Below are positions 8,976 through 18,600 of a stretch of DNA of 64,000 nucleotides, piece after piece. The notes beneath the pieces were generated by a model. It was given only the letters and a program-made list of their open reading frames with translations. It was not told the DNA's origin and ran no database searches. Each line of letters starts with the position of its first letter. The stretch's first letter is position 1. This DNA comes from Paractinoplanes durhamensis (GTDB lineage Bacteria > Actinomycetota > Actinomycetes > Mycobacteriales > Micromonosporaceae), in contig NZ_BOML01000036.1 in assembly GCF_016862175.1 (NCBI RefSeq), positions 62,001-126,000 of the forward strand. The letters run 5' to 3'. A program made the translations under genes and the position numbers.

Positions 8976-10232
8976 ATGTCCCTCGCTCCCCTCACCGGCC
9001 TCGATTTCGTGCAGCGCGAAGGGCGCTGGGCGGACCTCGAACGGTTGCGCAGCGGCAACCCGATGTACGACGCCACCATCGAGGAGATCAAGGGCCGCCG
9101 GATCCGGGTCGGTGACCACTGGCTCGCCGACTTCGCTTCCTGCAACTACCTCGGCTTCGACCTGGAGCCGGAGATCATGGCCGCGATCGAGCCCGAGGTG
9201 AAGCGCTGGGGCACCCACCCCAGCTGGTCGCGGCTGCTCGGCAACCCGGCGCTCTACCCGCAGATCGAGGAGCGCCTGACCGCGCTGCTCGACGCGCCGG
9301 ACACGCTGGTCCTGCCGACGATCACGCACATCCACATGTCGGTGCTGCCGATCCTGGCCGGCAACGGGTTCGTCTTCCTCGACTCGCAGGCCCACAAGAC
9401 CATCTACGACGGCAGCATGTACGCCCGCGGGCTGGGCGCCACCGTGCAGCGGTTCCGCAGCGGCGACGTCGAGCACCTGCGCTCGCTGCTGCGCGCGGCC
9501 CCGGCCGGCGTGCCCAAGATCGTGGCGATGGACGGCGTGAACAGCATGACCGGCAACGCGCCCGACCTGGTGTCGTTCGCGGCGCTCGCCCGCGAGTACG
9601 GCGCGCTGCTCTACGTCGACGACGCGCACGGCTTCGGCGTGATCGGCGAGCGGGCCGCCAACGAGGAGTCGCCGTACGGCCTCAAGGGCAACGCGATCGT
9701 CAAGTACTGCGGCGAGACGTACGACAACATCGTGCTCGTCGGCGGCTTCTCCAAGTCGTACTCGTCGCTGCTCGCCTTCCTGGCCCTGCCGACCTGGCTG
9801 AAGAACCACCTCAAGGTCGCCGCCCCGCCGTACCTCTACTCCGGCCCGGCCCCGACCGCGTCGCTGGCCACCGTGCTGGCCGGCTTCGACGTCAACGACA
9901 AGCGCGGCGACGCGATCCGGACCGACCTGTACCGCAAGAGCATGAAGGTGCTCGACCACGTCCGCGGCCTGGGCGTCTACACCCCGAACACCGGCGACAC
10001 CCCGGTCATCGAGCTGCCGCTGGCCGCCGGTGAGGACATCGACGCGGTCGGCAAGCTGCTCTGGGACCGCGGCATCTACGTGACGCTGGCCGCCTACCCG
10101 CTGGTGCCGCGCGACCAGGTCGGTTTCCGGGCCCAGGTGACGGCGGCCAACACCGACGAGGAACTCGACGAGCTGAACGCCGTCATCACCGAACTGGCCG
10201 CGGCCGGCAAGCTGCGCACCGTCCAGCAGTGA
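8976..10232 (+). CDS. Alpha-oxoamine synthase family PLP enzyme
   Basis: 418 aa, with a GGAAGGA Shine-Dalgarno 7 bp before the ATG. It is fold-type I PLP with the alpha-oxoamine synthase layout: FASCNYLGFD, a SWSRLLGN segment in place of the usual GSR...G, DSQAHKTIYDG (His stacking on PLP), VDDAHGFGVIG (D215/H218), and GGFSKSYSS with the Schiff-base Lys at 260. The family condenses an amino acid with an acyl-CoA (KbL, BioF, HemA, SPT, CqsA). Substrates here are unknown. Absence of bio genes nearby and coupling to an MFS exporter argue against biotin synthesis and for a small secreted aminoketone-derived metabolite or sphingoid-like lipid; this is inference. Confidence 0.88.
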   Translation: MSLAPLTGLDFVQREGRWADLERLRSGNPMYDATIEEIKGRRIRVGDHWLADFASCNYLGFDLEPEIMAAIEPEVKRWGTHPSWSRLLGNPALYPQIEERLTALLDAPDTLVLPTITHIHMSVLPILAGNGFVFLDSQAHKTIYDGSMYARGLGATVQRFRSGDVEHLRSLLRAAPAGVPKIVAMDGVNSMTGNAPDLVSFAALAREYGALLYVDDAHGFGVIGERAANEESPYGLKGNAIVKYCGETYDNIVLVGGFSKSYSSLLAFLALPTWLKNHLKVAAPPYLYSGPAPTASLATVLAGFDVNDKRGDAIRTDLYRKSMKVLDHVRGLGVYTPNTGDTPVIELPLAAGEDIDAVGKLLWDRGIYVTLAAYPLVPRDQVGFRAQVTAANTDEELDELNAVITELAAAGKLRTVQQ

Positions 10233-11593
10233 CCGTCCTGGCGGCGGCGTTCGCCGGTCCGCTGGCACCGTTGCGGCACCGGCAGTTCCGGTTGCTGTGG
10301 ACCGGCATGAGCGCCTCCCTGATCGGTGACGGCATGCTGCTGGTCGCGCTCGCCTGGCACGTCTACGACGTGTTCGGCGTGCCGGCCGCGATGTCCGCCG
10401 TCGGGGTGGCGCTGTCGCTGCCGCAGGTCGCCATGCTGCTGGTCGGCGGGGTGATCAGCGACCGGTTCGACCCGCGCACGGTGATGCTCGTGTCGGACCT
10501 GATCCGCGGTCTGGTCATGGCCGGCATCGCGGTGCTGACCCTGACCGGGGCGCTGACCTCGCTGTGGCTGCTGCTGGGGCTGATCGTGGTCTACGGCGCG
10601 GGGGCCGGGTTCTTCGGGCCGGCCTTCGACGCCCTGGTGCCGCAGATCGTGCCGGAGGACGACCTGGTCGCGGCGAACTCGCTCGACCAGTTCGTCCGGC
10701 CGGCCGGGCTGCAGATCTTCGGGCCGATGCTGGCCGGCGCGGTCATCGCGATCGGCGGGGCGGGGTGGGCGTTCGCGGCCGACGCGGCGACGTTCGCCCT
10801 GTCGGTGATCTGCCTGCTGGCGATGCGCCTTTCTCTGGAGAAGTCGGACACACCGCAAGAATCGCAGTCGCTCTGGCAGGACATGCGGGAAGGCATCGGG
10901 TACGTGCGGCGGCACGTCTGGCTGTGGGGGACGTTCCTCTCCGCCACCTTCACCTACCTGCTGTTCGTCGGGCCCACCGAGGTGCTGCTCCCCTACGTGG
11001 TGAAGACCGAGCTCGGGGGCAGCGCCACCGCCCTCAGCCTGGTCCTCACCTCGGGCGGGCTCGGCGCCATCGCGGCCGCCCTGCTGGTCGGCTGGATCGG
11101 CATCCCGCGCCGCTTCATCAGCTACATGTACGGCACCTGGGCGATCGCCACGCTGGCCGTGGCCGGCTACGGCGCGGCCACCGCCACCTGGGAGCTCGCG
11201 CTGGCCTGCGTGCTGGTCAACGGCCTGGAGGCGGCCGGGACGATCGCGTGGGCGACGACCAAGCAGCACTTCGTCCCGCACCACATGCTCGGCCGGGTCT
11301 CCAGCGTCGACTGGTTCGTCTCGACCGCGCTGCTACCGCTGTCGTACGCCCTGGCCGCGCCGATCGCCGGCTGGATCGGGGTGCGCGAGACGCTGCTCGG
11401 GGCGGGCCTGCTCGGCGCGGCGGTGACGTTCGGCTTCCTGTTCCTGCCGGGGATGCGCGGCCCCGAACGGCTGGCCGCCGCCTACCAGGCCCGGCACGGT
11501 GCCTGGGATCCGCCGGCGCCCCGCAACTCGCACAGCGAGGCCCAGGCCATCGCTTCCGTCGCTTCCGATCAGCGTGAGGTTGTTGCCGTATGA
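10229..11593 (+). CDS. MFS transporter (drug/siderophore exporter type)
   Basis: 454 aa from a GTG that overlaps the oxoamine synthase stop (GTGA), giving translational coupling. It begins with LRHRQFRLLWTGMSASLIGDGM, the opening of MFS_3/enterobactin-exporter-like permeases, and has about twelve hydrophobic segments with the loop motif GVISDRFDPRTVM between TM2 and TM3. It is the obvious exporter for whatever the upstream enzyme makes. The C-terminus is a soluble tail of about 40 residues. It ends in an ATGA overlap with the next gene. Confidence 0.88.
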   Translation: MTVLAAAFAGPLAPLRHRQFRLLWTGMSASLIGDGMLLVALAWHVYDVFGVPAAMSAVGVALSLPQVAMLLVGGVISDRFDPRTVMLVSDLIRGLVMAGIAVLTLTGALTSLWLLLGLIVVYGAGAGFFGPAFDALVPQIVPEDDLVAANSLDQFVRPAGLQIFGPMLAGAVIAIGGAGWAFAADAATFALSVICLLAMRLSLEKSDTPQESQSLWQDMREGIGYVRRHVWLWGTFLSATFTYLLFVGPTEVLLPYVVKTELGGSATALSLVLTSGGLGAIAAALLVGWIGIPRRFISYMYGTWAIATLAVAGYGAATATWELALACVLVNGLEAAGTIAWATTKQHFVPHHMLGRVSSVDWFVSTALLPLSYALAAPIAGWIGVRETLLGAGLLGAAVTFGFLFLPGMRGPERLAAAYQARHGAWDPPAPRNSHSEAQAIASVASDQREVVAV

Positions 11594-11970
11594 ATGGACC
11601 ACTGGACGCCGTCCGCGATCTGAGCGAGGCCTTCGCCTCGCGCGACCTGGGGGCCGCGCTCGCCTGCTTCGCGGCCGGCGACGACATCGGCTACGCCGGG
11701 TCGGAGAAGACCGAGACGGCGTCCGGCCGGGACGCGGTGGCGGTCCTGCTGGGCGAGGTCTTCCTGCGCTCCGAGGCGTACGCGTGGACCGCGGACACCG
11801 CGACCGTGCACCGGTACGGCGACCACGCGTACGTCTTCGCCGAGGCCGAGGGCACGGTCCGCACCGACACCGGCGAGGCCGAGTCGTTCCCCTACCGGGT
11901 CAGCGGGATCGCCGAGCTGAGCGGCGCCCGCTGGCTGTGGCGCCACTTCCAGGGCAGCGAGCCCGCCTAG
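11590..11970 (+). CDS. SnoaL-like / NTF2-fold protein
   Basis: 126 aa; the ATG overlaps the MFS stop (ATGA). The pattern MNGPLDAVRDLSEAFASRDLGAA...FAAGDD, GRDAVAVLLGEVF, then alternating strands ending WLWRHFQGSEPA fits a SnoaL_3/DUF4440-type cone fold. Such proteins act as small cyclases, isomerases or ligand-binding subunits; no catalytic residue can be fixed here. It is the third gene of a tightly coupled operon with the oxoamine synthase and exporter and may act on their product. It converges with the methyltransferase 3 bp away. Confidence 0.8.
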   Translation: MNGPLDAVRDLSEAFASRDLGAALACFAAGDDIGYAGSEKTETASGRDAVAVLLGEVFLRSEAYAWTADTATVHRYGDHAYVFAEAEGTVRTDTGEAESFPYRVSGIAELSGARWLWRHFQGSEPA

Positions 11971-11973
11971 TTC

Positions 11974-12912
11974 TTACCGGCGGGCGTGTGCCCGGGGCCG
12001 GGCGTAGATCTCCAGTTCGGTGGTGCAGAGGTCCTCGGGGTCGTAGTCGCGGTAGTCCGGGTGCACCCGGAAGCCGCGCTCGACCGCGGCCAGCGACCGC
12101 TCGTCGACCGTGCGCAGCCGGCGTTCGATGGCGAAGCCCGCGTCGGTGAACAGGCGTTCCAGGGCGGGCGCCCGCAGCCGGTTGCAGTAGGAGAACTCGT
12201 TGCCGCCGACCCGCTGCCACTCCCGCTCGGAGAAGCGCAGGAAGTTGATCCGGGTGATGCCGGCGTCCTGGTGGGCGAAGTGGTCGCTCGGGTCGATCAG
12301 GTGCGCGGCGAAGCCCTCCGGCCGGAGCACCCGGCGCGCCTCGGCCAGGATCGCGGCGATCGCCGGCGGGGTGACGTGCTCGAGCACGGTCATCGAGAAG
12401 CTCAGATCAAACGTGTCGTCCTCGTCCGGCATCCGGGCCGCGTCGCCCGGCGCCGCGTAGTGCACGCCGAGCGACTGCAGGTCGTAGGGGCTGCCGCTGG
12501 GCAGGGCGGCGAGCCCGGCCAGCCGCGCCCGGAGGACGGCCGGCTCGACCAGCCCGTCGTAGAGTTCGGCGACCCGCCCGGACGCGTCGAGCAGCCGCCG
12601 GATCATCTCGGTGGTCAGCTCGGTGTCGAGGCGCCGGTGCAGGTCGACGGTGACCACTTCGTCCGCGCCGAGCAGGTAGAAGGCGATCGGCGCGATCGGC
12701 ACGTGCCCGGTGCCGACCTCGAGACAGCGCGCCCCCTCGGCCCGGAAGCCCAGCTCGGCGAGACGGCGCAGCATCGCGGCATGCTGCGGAAGGCGCTTGA
12801 ACGGGTCGGCGTTGAGCCGCCCGTAGCGCCGCTGGATCTGCCGGTAGAGAACGTCACCGCCCGGCAGCAGCGCACAAGCCTTCTGAATCTTCGCCTTCCG
12901 CGTCCACCGCAT
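11974..12912 (-). CDS. Class I SAM-dependent methyltransferase
   Basis: 312 aa. Motif I is CLEVGTGHVPIAP (about residue 64), the acidic end of strand 2 is VVTVDLHRR, and post-I FDLSFSMTVLEHV matches Methyltransf_11 enzymes; RVLRPEGFAAHLIDP is motif III. The N-terminal 60 basic/helical residues may be a substrate lid. Substrate unknown. It faces the oxoamine synthase operon tail to tail and could methylate a related product, but opposite orientation weakens that link. The ATG at 12912 lacks a clear Shine-Dalgarno; the AT-rich bases upstream may be its promoter. Confidence 0.85.
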   Translation of the reverse strand: MRWTRKAKIQKACALLPGGDVLYRQIQRRYGRLNADPFKRLPQHAAMLRRLAELGFRAEGARCLEVGTGHVPIAPIAFYLLGADEVVTVDLHRRLDTELTTEMIRRLLDASGRVAELYDGLVEPAVLRARLAGLAALPSGSPYDLQSLGVHYAAPGDAARMPDEDDTFDLSFSMTVLEHVTPPAIAAILAEARRVLRPEGFAAHLIDPSDHFAHQDAGITRINFLRFSEREWQRVGGNEFSYCNRLRAPALERLFTDAGFAIERRLRTVDERSLAAVERGFRVHPDYRDYDPEDLCTTELEIYARPRAHARR

Positions 12913-12933
12913 GGCATATTTTATCGCCTTTTT

Positions 12934-13689
12934 TCAGGTGAAGTCGGGGATCGCGCCGCGGGAGGTGTCGGCCCGGCCCTTGGGGATCTCCCAGTCCTCC
13001 TGACGGCCCAGCGCGGTCATGTCGAGCACGCCGTAGGCGCCGCCCATCTGCTCGGTGCCGCGGGCGAACGTCGAGTAGGTGTGGAAGACGTCGTCGCCCA
13101 CCCGCAGGAAGGCGCTCATGCCCGGCTGTTCCATCGGCTGGTTCGCGGTGTCCAGAGTCCAGCCCAGACCGGCCGCGCGCAGCTCGTCCGGTCCGCGGAA
13201 GTTGAACTCGACCGGCGTCACCGACTCGTCCAGGGTGATGTGGAAGTCGTAGTTGAAGTCCGAACCGGACGACGAGTACAGCGGGATGGTCCAGCCCCGC
13301 TTGGCACGGTACTTCTCGAGTTTGGCGAGCGGGGCGCGGGCGACCACGGCGTACGTCGTGCGGCGGGCCCGCAGGTGGCGCAGGAGGCCGTCGGAGAGCT
13401 CGTCGACGGCGGCCGTGCAGCTGCCGCAACCGTCCTCCCAGCCGGGGTCGAACATGAAGTGCTGCACCACCAGCTGGCGCTGGGAATCGAAGAGGTCGAG
13501 CAGGGTGACCGGCCCGTCCGGCCCCTCGAAGCGATAGTCCTTTTCCACTCTCACCATCGGCAGCATCCGGCGCCGCGAGTTGAGCGCGTCCTTGGCCCGG
13601 ACCGCTTCCTTCTCGCTGACCAGCAACTCCTTGCGCGCCGCCAGCCACTCATCACGGGTCACGATCTCGGGCAGGTTGGTTTCCGTCAT
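12934..13689 (-). CDS. DUF899 family thioredoxin-fold protein
   Basis: 251 aa from the ATG at 13689 (MTETNLPEIVTRDEW); an in-frame extension to 13779 is Arg-rich and looks non-coding. The sequence has the DUF899 landmarks: EWLAARKELLVSEKEAVRAKDAL, a thioredoxin-like core QLVVQHFMFDPGWEDGCGSC with a Cys-x-x-Cys pair, SSSGSDFNYDFHITLD, and FHTYSTFARGTEQMGGAYGVLDMTA. The fold implies a redox or thiol role; the actual activity of DUF899 proteins is not established. Located in the cytoplasm (no signal peptide). Its promoter lies between it and the divergent gene at 13756. Confidence 0.87.
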   Translation of the reverse strand: MTETNLPEIVTRDEWLAARKELLVSEKEAVRAKDALNSRRRMLPMVRVEKDYRFEGPDGPVTLLDLFDSQRQLVVQHFMFDPGWEDGCGSCTAAVDELSDGLLRHLRARRTTYAVVARAPLAKLEKYRAKRGWTIPLYSSSGSDFNYDFHITLDESVTPVEFNFRGPDELRAAGLGWTLDTANQPMEQPGMSAFLRVGDDVFHTYSTFARGTEQMGGAYGVLDMTALGRQEDWEIPKGRADTSRGAIPDFT

Positions 13690-13755
13690 GCCGATGCAGA
13701 CCACCGGCGAGTCGTAAAGTAATCGGCCGGTTGCGCGAGACCGCACAATGAGGCG

Positions 13756-14310
13756 GTGAGCGGGAACTGGATTCCGCAAGTGGGTGTCACTCCCCTACCG
13801 CGGGGGTGGCAGGCGGTGCGGCGGTTCGACCGGGAGACCGGCGAGCCGGTCATCCTGATGCGGATGAACCCGATCCGCCGGTGGCTGACGGCGATCGCGG
13901 CGGCGGCCGGGGTCACGCTGCTCTGGTGCTGGTTCTTCTACATGCGCGGCGCCACCGACGACGGTCGCGGGTTCGTCGTGTTCGGCATGCTGATGGCGGC
14001 CAGCGGCACCCTCGGCACGATCGTGATCACCCTGACCCAGGACGGTTTCACCGTCACCCCCGGCCGGCTGCGCTGCGGCCGGGTCTGGGTGGCCAGCGGG
14101 AACTGGCGCGGCCGCACCGCCGACGCGGCCGAGCTGGTGCTGCAGGAGCACGAGCTGGACAACATCACCAGCCTGCACCTGTACGCGAATCACCGTGGCG
14201 GCGGGCGCGACGAGATCTTCGCCGACGACGAGTCCGGCCGGATCGCCAAGCCGTTCGCCACCTGGCTGTCCGCGGTCGCCGAGATCCCGGTGACGGTGGA
14301 GAAGCGCTAA
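13756..14310 (+). CDS. Hypothetical protein with two membrane segments
   Basis: 184 aa from a GTG preceded by GAGG. It starts with a polar head of about 45 residues (WQAVRRFDRETGEPVILM), then two adjacent hydrophobic helices (about 47-65 and 75-93), then a soluble C-terminal domain of 90 residues (VTPGRLRCGRVWVASGNWRG..LVLQEHELDNI). No family recognised. It overlaps the opposing gene by 4 bp at its stop. Confidence 0.65.
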   Translation: MSGNWIPQVGVTPLPRGWQAVRRFDRETGEPVILMRMNPIRRWLTAIAAAAGVTLLWCWFFYMRGATDDGRGFVVFGMLMAASGTLGTIVITLTQDGFTVTPGRLRCGRVWVASGNWRGRTADAAELVLQEHELDNITSLHLYANHRGGGRDEIFADDESGRIAKPFATWLSAVAEIPVTVEKR

Positions 14311-15119
14311 CCGTTGCGGTGGTGCTTCTTCACGAACGTGTAGCCCGGTTCGAGGTCGCCCTCGGCCGCCCGATGGTAGAGCGACACCTGCTTCTCCGAC
14401 GGGTGGGCGCCGGGCGGCAGCTTGCGGACGAACCCGTCGACCCAGTGCTCGCGGCGGTCCGACGCCTCCGGCGGTTCGGCCGGCTCGACCAGCGGCGCGT
14501 AGAACAGCATCTCCACCGGCGCGGCACCCTCGACGGCCGGGAACGACGAGTCGCCGCTGCCGGTCACCCGGGTCACGTACCCCTCCCGGATCAGCTGCTC
14601 GACCGCGTTCTTCAGCAGGAACGCACCCTTGGCGCCGCGGCCCAGGCCGGCCTTCGCGGCCACCTTGGCCTCGGCGAACACCGCACTGCCGTCGTCGAAC
14701 ACCCAGCCGTTCTTGCACACGGCATGCAGCACCCGGCTCCAGTTCGAGGTGCCGGCCTCGAACTCGCGGGTCACCACCTTCGGGTCGTACTCGTGGAAGT
14801 AGCCGACCCCGTCGACCGACACCGCCTCGTCGAGGGGCGTCGTGTGCGCGACGATCGCGTCCTTACCGGCGTGCCAGGTGACCGTGACCTGCACGCCGGG
14901 CCGCAGGTCACCGGGCCAGACCACACCGGTGAACTGCCCGTCGCGCAGCGAGGTCTCGAAGGTCTCCCGGGTGGCGGTCACGCCGTGCACGCGATGCTCC
15001 AGCACCACCGGGATCTTCGACAGATGGCGCAGGTGGTCGACGCACTCCTCGGGCGCCGCGCAGACACTGCCCTGCAGGTCAGCGCGCCACAGGGCGAACC
15101 GCCGGGTCGCCGTCCTCAT
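14307..15119 (-). CDS. Conserved-looking hypothetical protein
   Basis: 270 aa from the ATG at 15119 (MRTATRRFALWRADL); the open frame upstream of this is low-complexity Ser/Gly/Pro and was excluded. Soluble, mixed alpha/beta composition. The middle contains VTVTWHAGKDAIVAHT and FHEYDPKVVTREFEAGTSNW; the second half has KGAFLLKNAVEQLIREGYVTRVTGS, which could be a small helix-turn-helix-like segment. No family recognised. Ends tail to tail with the preceding gene. Confidence 0.6.
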   Translation of the reverse strand: MRTATRRFALWRADLQGSVCAAPEECVDHLRHLSKIPVVLEHRVHGVTATRETFETSLRDGQFTGVVWPGDLRPGVQVTVTWHAGKDAIVAHTTPLDEAVSVDGVGYFHEYDPKVVTREFEAGTSNWSRVLHAVCKNGWVFDDGSAVFAEAKVAAKAGLGRGAKGAFLLKNAVEQLIREGYVTRVTGSGDSSFPAVEGAAPVEMLFYAPLVEPAEPPEASDRREHWVDGFVRKLPPGAHPSEKQVSLYHRAAEGDLEPGYTFVKKHHRNG

Positions 15120-15144
15120 GGCAGAACGGTAGCCGATCCGGCCG

Positions 15145-15459
15145 TCAGGCGACGTCGAGGATGCCGTAGCGGGCCATGATGGCGGCGCGCCGGGCCCGGT
15201 TGACCGCGACCACCCGGCGCCCGATGAAGAAGCCGTCGGCCACCGCCCAGACCCCCAGCCCACCCAGGGTGAACAGCATCGCCACCGACCGCCCGGTGTC
15301 CCCGAGATAAAACCGATGACCCCCGAAAACCCCGAGAAGGACCCAGATTGCGTACGCCGCCCGGCGGCTCTTGCGGACCGAGGTGTACTCGGCCTCGGCG
15401 CGCAACACCCGCAGCCGCTCCCACTCGGGCAGCTCGGCGGATCCGACGACGGCGCTCAC
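15145..15459 (-). CDS. TM2-domain membrane protein
   Basis: 104 aa from the GTG at 15459. A coiled N-terminus (EWERLRVLRAEAEYTSVRKSRRAAY) precedes two membrane helices separated by the TM2 signature GVFGGHRFYLGDTGRSVAMLF and a second helix GGLGVWAVADGFFIGRRV. TM2 proteins are small two-span membrane proteins of unclear role, found across bacteria and animals. An upstream in-frame start at 15531 would add 24 Pro/Arg-rich residues and is less likely. Confidence 0.75.
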   Translation of the reverse strand: MSAVVGSAELPEWERLRVLRAEAEYTSVRKSRRAAYAIWVLLGVFGGHRFYLGDTGRSVAMLFTLGGLGVWAVADGFFIGRRVVAVNRARRAAIMARYGILDVA

Positions 15460-15676
15460 CGGCGCAACGATAGACGGCCGAACGGGCAGTTGATTCGATC
15501 GATGTCTTCGCCGCCCGGCAGGGATTGGCAATTATCACATCCATACTTCTCCCTCTTTGGATGACAATCCGGTCTTCTCGCCCACGAACGGGGTCGAGGA
15601 AGTCGGCCCCGGAACGTCAGAATGTGCTCCGCGCAGATCCAAGATCGCGCATATTCCAGAAGGGTTGCAGGAGCAC

Positions 15677-18600
15677 ATGTCGCGTACGACGCAACGGTTT
15701 CGTCTGACCGCGGGAGCCGCGGTCGCCACGTTGCTCGCCGCGGGACTAGCGGGGGTCGGAACACCAGCACAGGCGGCAACGCCCGGGCGTGGGACACCAA
15801 CCACGGCTAATCCCTCGAAGAGCACACCACCCAAGGACCCGATCTCGGACGCCGTCAGGAAGGCCAAGGCCGAGGGCGAGCCGGTCCAGATCCCGTCCCT
15901 GCTCGACGAGTACAGCACCACGTCGGCGAACCCGGACGGGACGCTGACCCGCAACTACTCGACCAGCCCGCAGCGGGTCCGCCAGGGCACGAAGTGGGTG
16001 CCGATCGACACCACCCTGGTCAAGCAGAAGGACGGCAGCTACGCCCCGAAGGCGACGCTCTCCTCGCTGTCGGTCGCGGCCGGCGGCGGCACCGGGCTGC
16101 TGACCCTGCGCGACGGCTCCCGCTCGCTGAAGTTCACCTGGCCCTCGAAGCTGCCCAAGCCCACCGTCGACGGGGACACGGCCACCTACGCCGAGGTCTA
16201 CCCGGGCGTGGACCTGCAGATCATCGCGGACGCCACCGGTTACTCGTCGATGTTCGTGGTGAAGAACGCCCAGGCCGCCGCCAACCCGGCCCTGTCCACG
16301 ATCAACTTCGGGCTGACCGGCTCCGGCGTCGAGCTCGCCACGACGAAGGACGGTGGTGCGGAGGCCACCGACCCGAAGTCCGGTGAGGCGGTCTTCCAGA
16401 CCGGCACCGCGGTGATGTGGGACAGCACCCCGAGCACCGGGGAGACCGCGGCCGAGGTCGCCAAGATGGACCCGCGCACCGCCGCCGGGCGGATCGGTGC
16501 CAACCGTTCCAAGATCCCGGTCGGGCTCAAGGGCGGCAAGCAGTCGCTCACCCTGGACCAGAAGCTGCTCACCGCGAAGACCACCAAGTACCCGGTCTAC
16601 GTCGACCCGTACTGGTCGGGCAACCCGAGCCAGATCAAGTGGGCGCGGATCTCCAGCAACGGCTGGAACGTCTACAACTCCACCTCGAAGACCGGCTCGA
16701 CCAGCGCCCGCATCGGCTACGACAACTGGCCGGAGAGCGGCGGCGCCGGCGAGCGCGCCAAGACGTACTACCAGATGAACACGGCCGGCATCAAAGGCGC
16801 CGAGATCTTCGAGGCCAACCTGTACGTGACCGAGCGGTGGGCGGCGTCCTGCTCCAACACCGCCGCGGTCGTGTACGGCACCGCCGCGCCGAGCGGCTGG
16901 GGCTCCGGGAGCCTCTACTGGGGACACGAGCCGGGCAAGGCGACCGGCGTGCTCGCCACCGTCAACGGCCGCGAGCTGGACTGCGGCAAGAAGACGATCC
17001 GGGTCAGCCCGGCCAGCCTCAAGTTCAACGTGCTCAGCTACATCAAGACGATCGCCAAGGGCAACAAGGCCAACGCGACGTTCGTGGTGCAGGCCAAGGA
17101 CATGGACGACAAGTACTCGTGGAAGCAGCTGGGCTACGGCGGCGGCGCGACCCTGTCGGTCAAGTACAGCTACAAGCCCAAGCTGCTCAACGGCACCGGT
17201 AGCCCGAAGACCACGCCGAGCATCGTCGACCAGGGCAAGAACGTCACCACGACGCACACCCCGACGCTCACCGCGTACGGCGTGAACCCGAAGGTCAACG
17301 GCCTGCAGGAGAACGTCCGCGTCGAGTACCAGGTCTACAAGGGCGCCACCCGGGTCCTCACCGGTTACAGCGGCTACAGCCTCAACGGCGGCGCCTACCG
17401 GACGGCCTCGCTCGCCGACGGCACGTACACCTGGAAGGCGACCGTGCAGAACGCCTCCGGGCTCTGGGCCGGCGTCTACACCGCCACCCAGACCATGGTG
17501 ATCGACACCGTGGCCCCGAAGGCACCGACCGTGCGGTCCAGTCAGTTCCCGCCGAACATCCTGGGCGGGGCGTACACCGACAAGGGCACGTTCGTCTTCG
17601 GCAACGACAAGACGAACAACGTGACCGGCTACCTGTTCGGCCTCGACATCGACCTGGCCAACACCGTCTACGCCACCAACAAGGGCACGGCCTGGACGGC
17701 GACCACGGTGCTGAAGGCGAACACGATCTACTACGCCAAGGCCGACAACGCCGGCGGCACCGGCACGGTCGTGGTCAACGGTACGGCCGGCGTCGGGTTC
17801 GCCCCGATCACCGCGGGCGCGCACCGGGTCTTCGTGAAGGCGGTCGACCAGGCCGGCTCCACCTCGCCGCAGACCGCCTACACGTTCTCGGCCGGCACCC
17901 AGACGCCGTCGTTCACCTACGGCAAGCAGCTGGTCTCCGGCGCGACGTTCACCAACACCGACGGCACCACGACGACCACCCCGGCGGCCACCAAGGTCAG
18001 CGCCAAGGGTCAGATCATCTCGCAGGCGGCGGCCTGGCTGTACTTCGGTGACGGCTACCAGCTGGTGCTGTCCGACATCAGCAGCACCTCCAAGGTCGCC
18101 CTGGGTGACAAGGCGACCATGTCCTTCAACGTCCCGGCCACCGGGGCGTGGGAGATCGGCGCCAACCTCACCACCGGCACCGCCGACGGCATCTGGGACA
18201 TCGTCCTCGACGCCGGCCAGACCACCCAGAAGACGCTGATCACCGGCTTCGACGGGTACCAACCCGCCGGCGGATCGCCGCGGTTCCTCCACTTCGGCGT
18301 GGTCAAGGACGCCGAGGGCAAGCCGATGACCCTGAACAAGGGCGCGCACACCCTCACGTTCACGGTGACCGGCAAGAACGCGGCCTCGGCCGGTTACCAG
18401 GCCGGTATCGACCTGATCCGCCTGTCGCCGCTGCCGATCTGCACCATCGACAACACGGCGAACTGCCTGAACAACGCGGCCACCAGCACGCTGACCGAGG
18501 GCACCACGCCGACCGTCACGGCCGCCAACGCCGACGGTCCGGGCTCGAGCTTCGAGGCCGCCGACCTGAAGGCCGCGGGCTGGACCGGCGGCAGCACGGT

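Noticed and set aside
10564..11577. 337-residue plus-strand frame within the MFS gene
   Set aside because: Shadow frame lacking hydrophobic segments; the MFS frame is clearly coding.
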